Source: an uncultured Flammeovirgaceae bacterium (lineage in GTDB: Bacteria; Bacteroidota; Bacteroidia; Cytophagales; Cyclobacteriaceae). Taken from it: a DNA stretch of 9,189 nt. A program made the position numbers and the translations under genes. The stretch is from assembly GCA_946480685.1 (NCBI GenBank), contig CAMLLI010000106.1:1-9189 (forward strand), given 5' to 3'. Position 1 is the first letter of the stretch. Every line of letters starts with the position of its first letter. The notes beneath the pieces were generated by a model. It was given only the letters and a program-made list of their open reading frames with translations. It searched no databases and had not been told where the DNA came from. Shown in pieces: positions 7,473-9,189 of this stretch.

Positions 7473-7545
7473 ATGGATTTTTAGCGTTTGAATGCCTGAA
7501 AATGAAGATTTACTAAGGATGTGCTCGTCCGGTTGTGCAAAACGG

Positions 7546-7561
7546 TGTCCTAAATCGGACA
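7546..7561. promoter_or_regulatory. TGTCC-N6-GGACA dyad, possible enhancer-binding site
   Basis: This perfect 5+5 inverted repeat with a 6-bp spacer is centred about 107 bases upstream of the predicted sigma-54 start, within the usual -80 to -150 range for NtrC-family activator sites. An alternative reading is a weak terminator for the OmpA-domain gene, which ends only 11 bases away: with outer CGG/CCG pairs and a 3-nt bulge, the minus-strand hairpin is followed by TTTT. Confidence 0.35.
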
Positions 7562-7571
7562 GAACCGAACA

Positions 7572-7988
7572 TCAAAAAACAATCGGGTACAGAATAACAT
7601 CCACGCGTCTGTTCATCTGCATACCGGAATACGTTTGATTGCTATAGACCGGATTGTCGAGTCCCCAGTTCTTGATGGTGATCTTGTGCTCGGGTATTTG
7701 TTTGTTCAACAACAAGTGCTGCACGGATTCACTTCGCATTTTGGAAAGCCATTCATTGAACTGCTTTCCTCCAATGGGATCGGTGTGACTGATCAGGTGT
7801 ATCTGGTATTTCTCCAACAAGTTCGGCACGGAATCAAGCCAATGGTATAATTCGGTAACCTGGAACTCTTCGATGTCGTAACTGCCTCCGCCAAAGTAAA
7901 TACTCATCCTGATCTCGTCAGGCGATTCGCTCTGTGCCTGCGTCATGGCAGGCAGTACGAATAGCATTATGATATACCATCGGAGCAT
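7572..7988 (-). CDS. Small periplasmic OmpA-domain protein
   Basis: The 138-residue product is a signal peptide (1-19, cleavage likely after AMTQAQ or nearby) followed directly by one OmpA C-terminal-like domain (about 27-134), with no beta-barrel and no lipobox cysteine. The domain motif HTDPIGGKQFNEWLSKMR (68-85) carries an Asp (D70) and Arg (R85) spaced 15 residues apart, exactly as the two residues that hold diaminopimelate of peptidoglycan in Acinetobacter OmpA. MNRRVDVIL (125-133) is the usual end. It probably binds peptidoglycan non-covalently in the periplasm. It is on the same strand as the ligase gene upstream and the ATPase gene downstream, but gaps of 127 and 189 bases make cotranscription uncertain. 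Its specific role is unknown. Confidence 0.85.
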   Translation of the reverse strand: MLRWYIIMLFVLPAMTQAQSESPDEIRMSIYFGGGSYDIEEFQVTELYHWLDSVPNLLEKYQIHLISHTDPIGGKQFNEWLSKMRSESVQHLLLNKQIPEHKITIKNWGLDNPVYSNQTYSGMQMNRRVDVILYPIVF

Positions 7989-8017
7989 AAGTGAAGATAG
8001 GAAAAGTTATCGGTTCG

Positions 8018-8112
8018 TCATTCGTTAATCGTTATTCGTTAACCGACAGCAACCAACAGACAACCGTTAACCTATAACGACTAACGTTTAACTTATAACG
8101 GATAACGACTAA
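8018..8112. repeat. Intergenic TAACG-type repeat cluster, two inverted blocks
   Basis: The gap between the ligase and OmpA-domain genes is largely made of short degenerate units. On the plus strand, block A (8018-8045) reads as CGTTAAT/CGTTATT units. Block B (8064-8112) carries the reverse-complement type, ATAACG and CTAACG, with ATAACGACTAA repeated exactly at 8074-8084 and 8102-8112. The blocks are thus in inverted orientation and could pair into a long imperfect stem around 8046-8063. There is no coding potential and no CRISPR-like regular spacing. The cluster may act as a transcript-end structure or belong to a dispersed repeat family. Confidence 0.6.
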
Positions 8113-8115
8113 GGT

Positions 8116-9189
8116 CTACAAGAGCTTACGCAGATTCTCAATGCGGTCGGCCTCGCTTGCCGGTTTATCCTTGCGCCAGCGCTTGATGCGTGGAAAACGT
8201 AATGCTATACCTGACTTGTGTCGTGTTGATTGTGCTATACCTTCAAACGCGATTTCGAATACAAGCTCGGGTTTTACACTGCGTACCGGTCCGAAGCGCT
8301 CAATCGTATTTTGTTTTATCCAGCGATCTACTTCACGAATCTCATCATCGGTTAAACCACTATAGGCCTTTGTAAACGGAACAAGTTGTTCACCGTCCCA
8401 CGCGGCAAATGTATAGTCGGTATATAGATTGGCTCTGCGGCCGGCACCATGCATCGCGTAAATCATCACGGCATCTACTGTAAACGGATCGATCTTCCAT
8501 TTCCACCAGTCTCCTCTCCTGCGTCCGTTACGGTATATAGATTCTTTGCGCTTCAGCATTATACCTTCGCTGAATAAATCTCTCGCACGCGAGCGCTCTT
8601 GTGCAAGGTCCTCCCAGGTTTGAAAGTTTACCAATGCAGAAAGCCTCAGCACGGGATGTTTTGCAGAACATATATCTTCTACTTTTTTCCGGCGTGCTTC
8701 CATTGTCCAATGGCGTATATCTATACCTTCCCACTCCAGTATATCGTAGGTTACAAATGAGACCGGAACTTCCTTCAATAACTTTGCACTCAGTGTTTTT
8801 CGGCCGATGCGTGTTTGCAGGTGATTAAAGGATAACGGCTGATCATCTTTGAACGGAAGTATCTCTCCATCCAGCACCGTACCATCCGGAAGTATATCTA
8901 ACAGCGTAGCAAACTCCGGATATTTATCCGTAACAAGTTCTTCACCACGCGACCACACAAACAACTGGCGATCGCGCACGATAACTTGGCCACGTATACC
9001 ATCCCATTTATGCTCGGCAAACCATTCGTGCGGCTCACCCAAGGTATATACTTCATTTTCCAACGCATACGCCAGGTAAAACGGATACGGCTTGGATATA
9101 TCTTTCTGCACTTCTTCCAACATCAATTGCTGAAATGTATCGGTCTCGGGCGACCAGTTTCCCATGAGCTTATGGGCCACTATATTTTC
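8116..9189 (-). CDS. ATP-dependent DNA ligase (cisplatin-damage-response type), N-terminus cut by window edge
   Basis: The frame is open to the right edge, so the GTG at 9180 is internal, not a start. Numbering from that codon, the ligase motifs are: motif I KWDGIR (58-63) with adenylated lysine K58, LDGEIL (103-108, motif III), VTYDILEWEG (143-152, motif IIIa), SEGIMLKR (204-211, motif IV), GDWWKWKID (223-231, motif V) and RFPRIKRWRKDK (328-339, motif VI). HKLMGNW (3-9) normally joins the DNA-binding domain to the catalytic core in this family, so about 170-180 residues lie outside the window; full length is about 530. Domains present are the nucleotidyltransferase and OB-fold parts. Closest family: the bacterial ligase of the Lhr-Core helicase, exonuclease and phosphoesterase repair module, whose other genes would be expected to the right. 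It seals nicks using ATP, beside the NAD-dependent LigA. Confidence 0.93.
   Translation of the reverse strand, partial: ENIVAHKLMGNWSPETDTFQQLMLEEVQKDISKPYPFYLAYALENEVYTLGEPHEWFAEHKWDGIRGQVIVRDRQLFVWSRGEELVTDKYPEFATLLDILPDGTVLDGEILPFKDDQPLSFNHLQTRIGRKTLSAKLLKEVPVSFVTYDILEWEGIDIRHWTMEARRKKVEDICSAKHPVLRLSALVNFQTWEDLAQERSRARDLFSEGIMLKRKESIYRNGRRRGDWWKWKIDPFTVDAVMIYAMHGAGRRANLYTDYTFAAWDGEQLVPFTKAYSGLTDDEIREVDRWIKQNTIERFGPVRSVKPELVFEIAFEGIAQSTRHKSGIALRFPRIKRWRKDKPASEADRIENLRKLL

Noticed and set aside
7989..8017. TAACTTTT (minus strand, upstream of the OmpA-domain gene) as a promoter -7 box
   Set aside because: It has one mismatch at the conserved final G and no convincing -33 element at the right distance, so support is too weak to list it.
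8018..8112. CRISPR array
   Set aside because: The units are 7-11 bp, degenerate and without spacers of uniform length, and no cas gene is present.
9178..9180. GTG as the true start of a short, catalytic-core-only ligase
   Set aside because: The frame stays open through the window edge, and the residues around it match the internal linker between the DNA-binding and catalytic domains of the full-length family.

Overview
The window looks like chromosomal DNA from a member of the Bacteroidota, probably a free-living cytophagia- or chitinophagia-type organism; I cannot name a genus. The evidence is promoters of the Bacteroidota type (TAnnTTTG at -7, TTG about 19 bases upstream), starts with little or no Shine-Dalgarno sequence, a long six-domain ribosomal protein S1, a TolC-type outer-membrane protein with a Gram-negative signal peptide, and a xylan-debranching GH115 enzyme. 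Every gene seen lies on the minus strand. The plus-strand open frames are antisense shadows.

Layout from left to right, which is 3' to 5' for the genes. Positions 1-2654 hold most of a secreted GH115 alpha-glucuronidase whose C-terminus runs off the left edge. Positions 2655-2862 are a short non-coding stretch with a small GTAAGGAGT direct repeat. Positions 2863-3045 hold tRNA-Cys(GCA) with its own promoter and terminator. Positions 3060-5233 are the rpsA unit: a promoter, a roughly 100-nt structured leader with three hairpins, the S1 coding region and a perfect-palindrome terminator. Positions 5262-7561 form an export unit: a MacB/LolD-type ABC ATPase overlapping a TolC-family gene, preceded by a close match to a sigma-54 promoter with a TGTCC-N6-GGACA dyad at an enhancer-like distance. 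Positions 7572-7988 encode a small OmpA-domain periplasmic protein. Positions 8018-8112 are a cluster of TAACG-type repeats. Positions 8116-9189 carry the C-terminal two thirds of an ATP-dependent DNA ligase of the cisplatin-damage-response (Lhr-associated) type, whose N-terminus lies beyond the right edge.

The genes are functionally mixed: plant polysaccharide breakdown, translation, efflux, envelope and DNA repair. The only clear operon is the ATPase and TolC pair. Its permease and periplasmic adaptor are not in the window. The points most worth checking are the rpsA leader, which resembles in outline the three-hairpin autoregulatory leader of E. coli rpsA; the candidate sigma-54 control of the efflux pair; and a strong excess of the pentamer TATAC/GTATA across the window that nearly vanishes inside rpsA. 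No CRISPR array, transposase or phage gene is visible.
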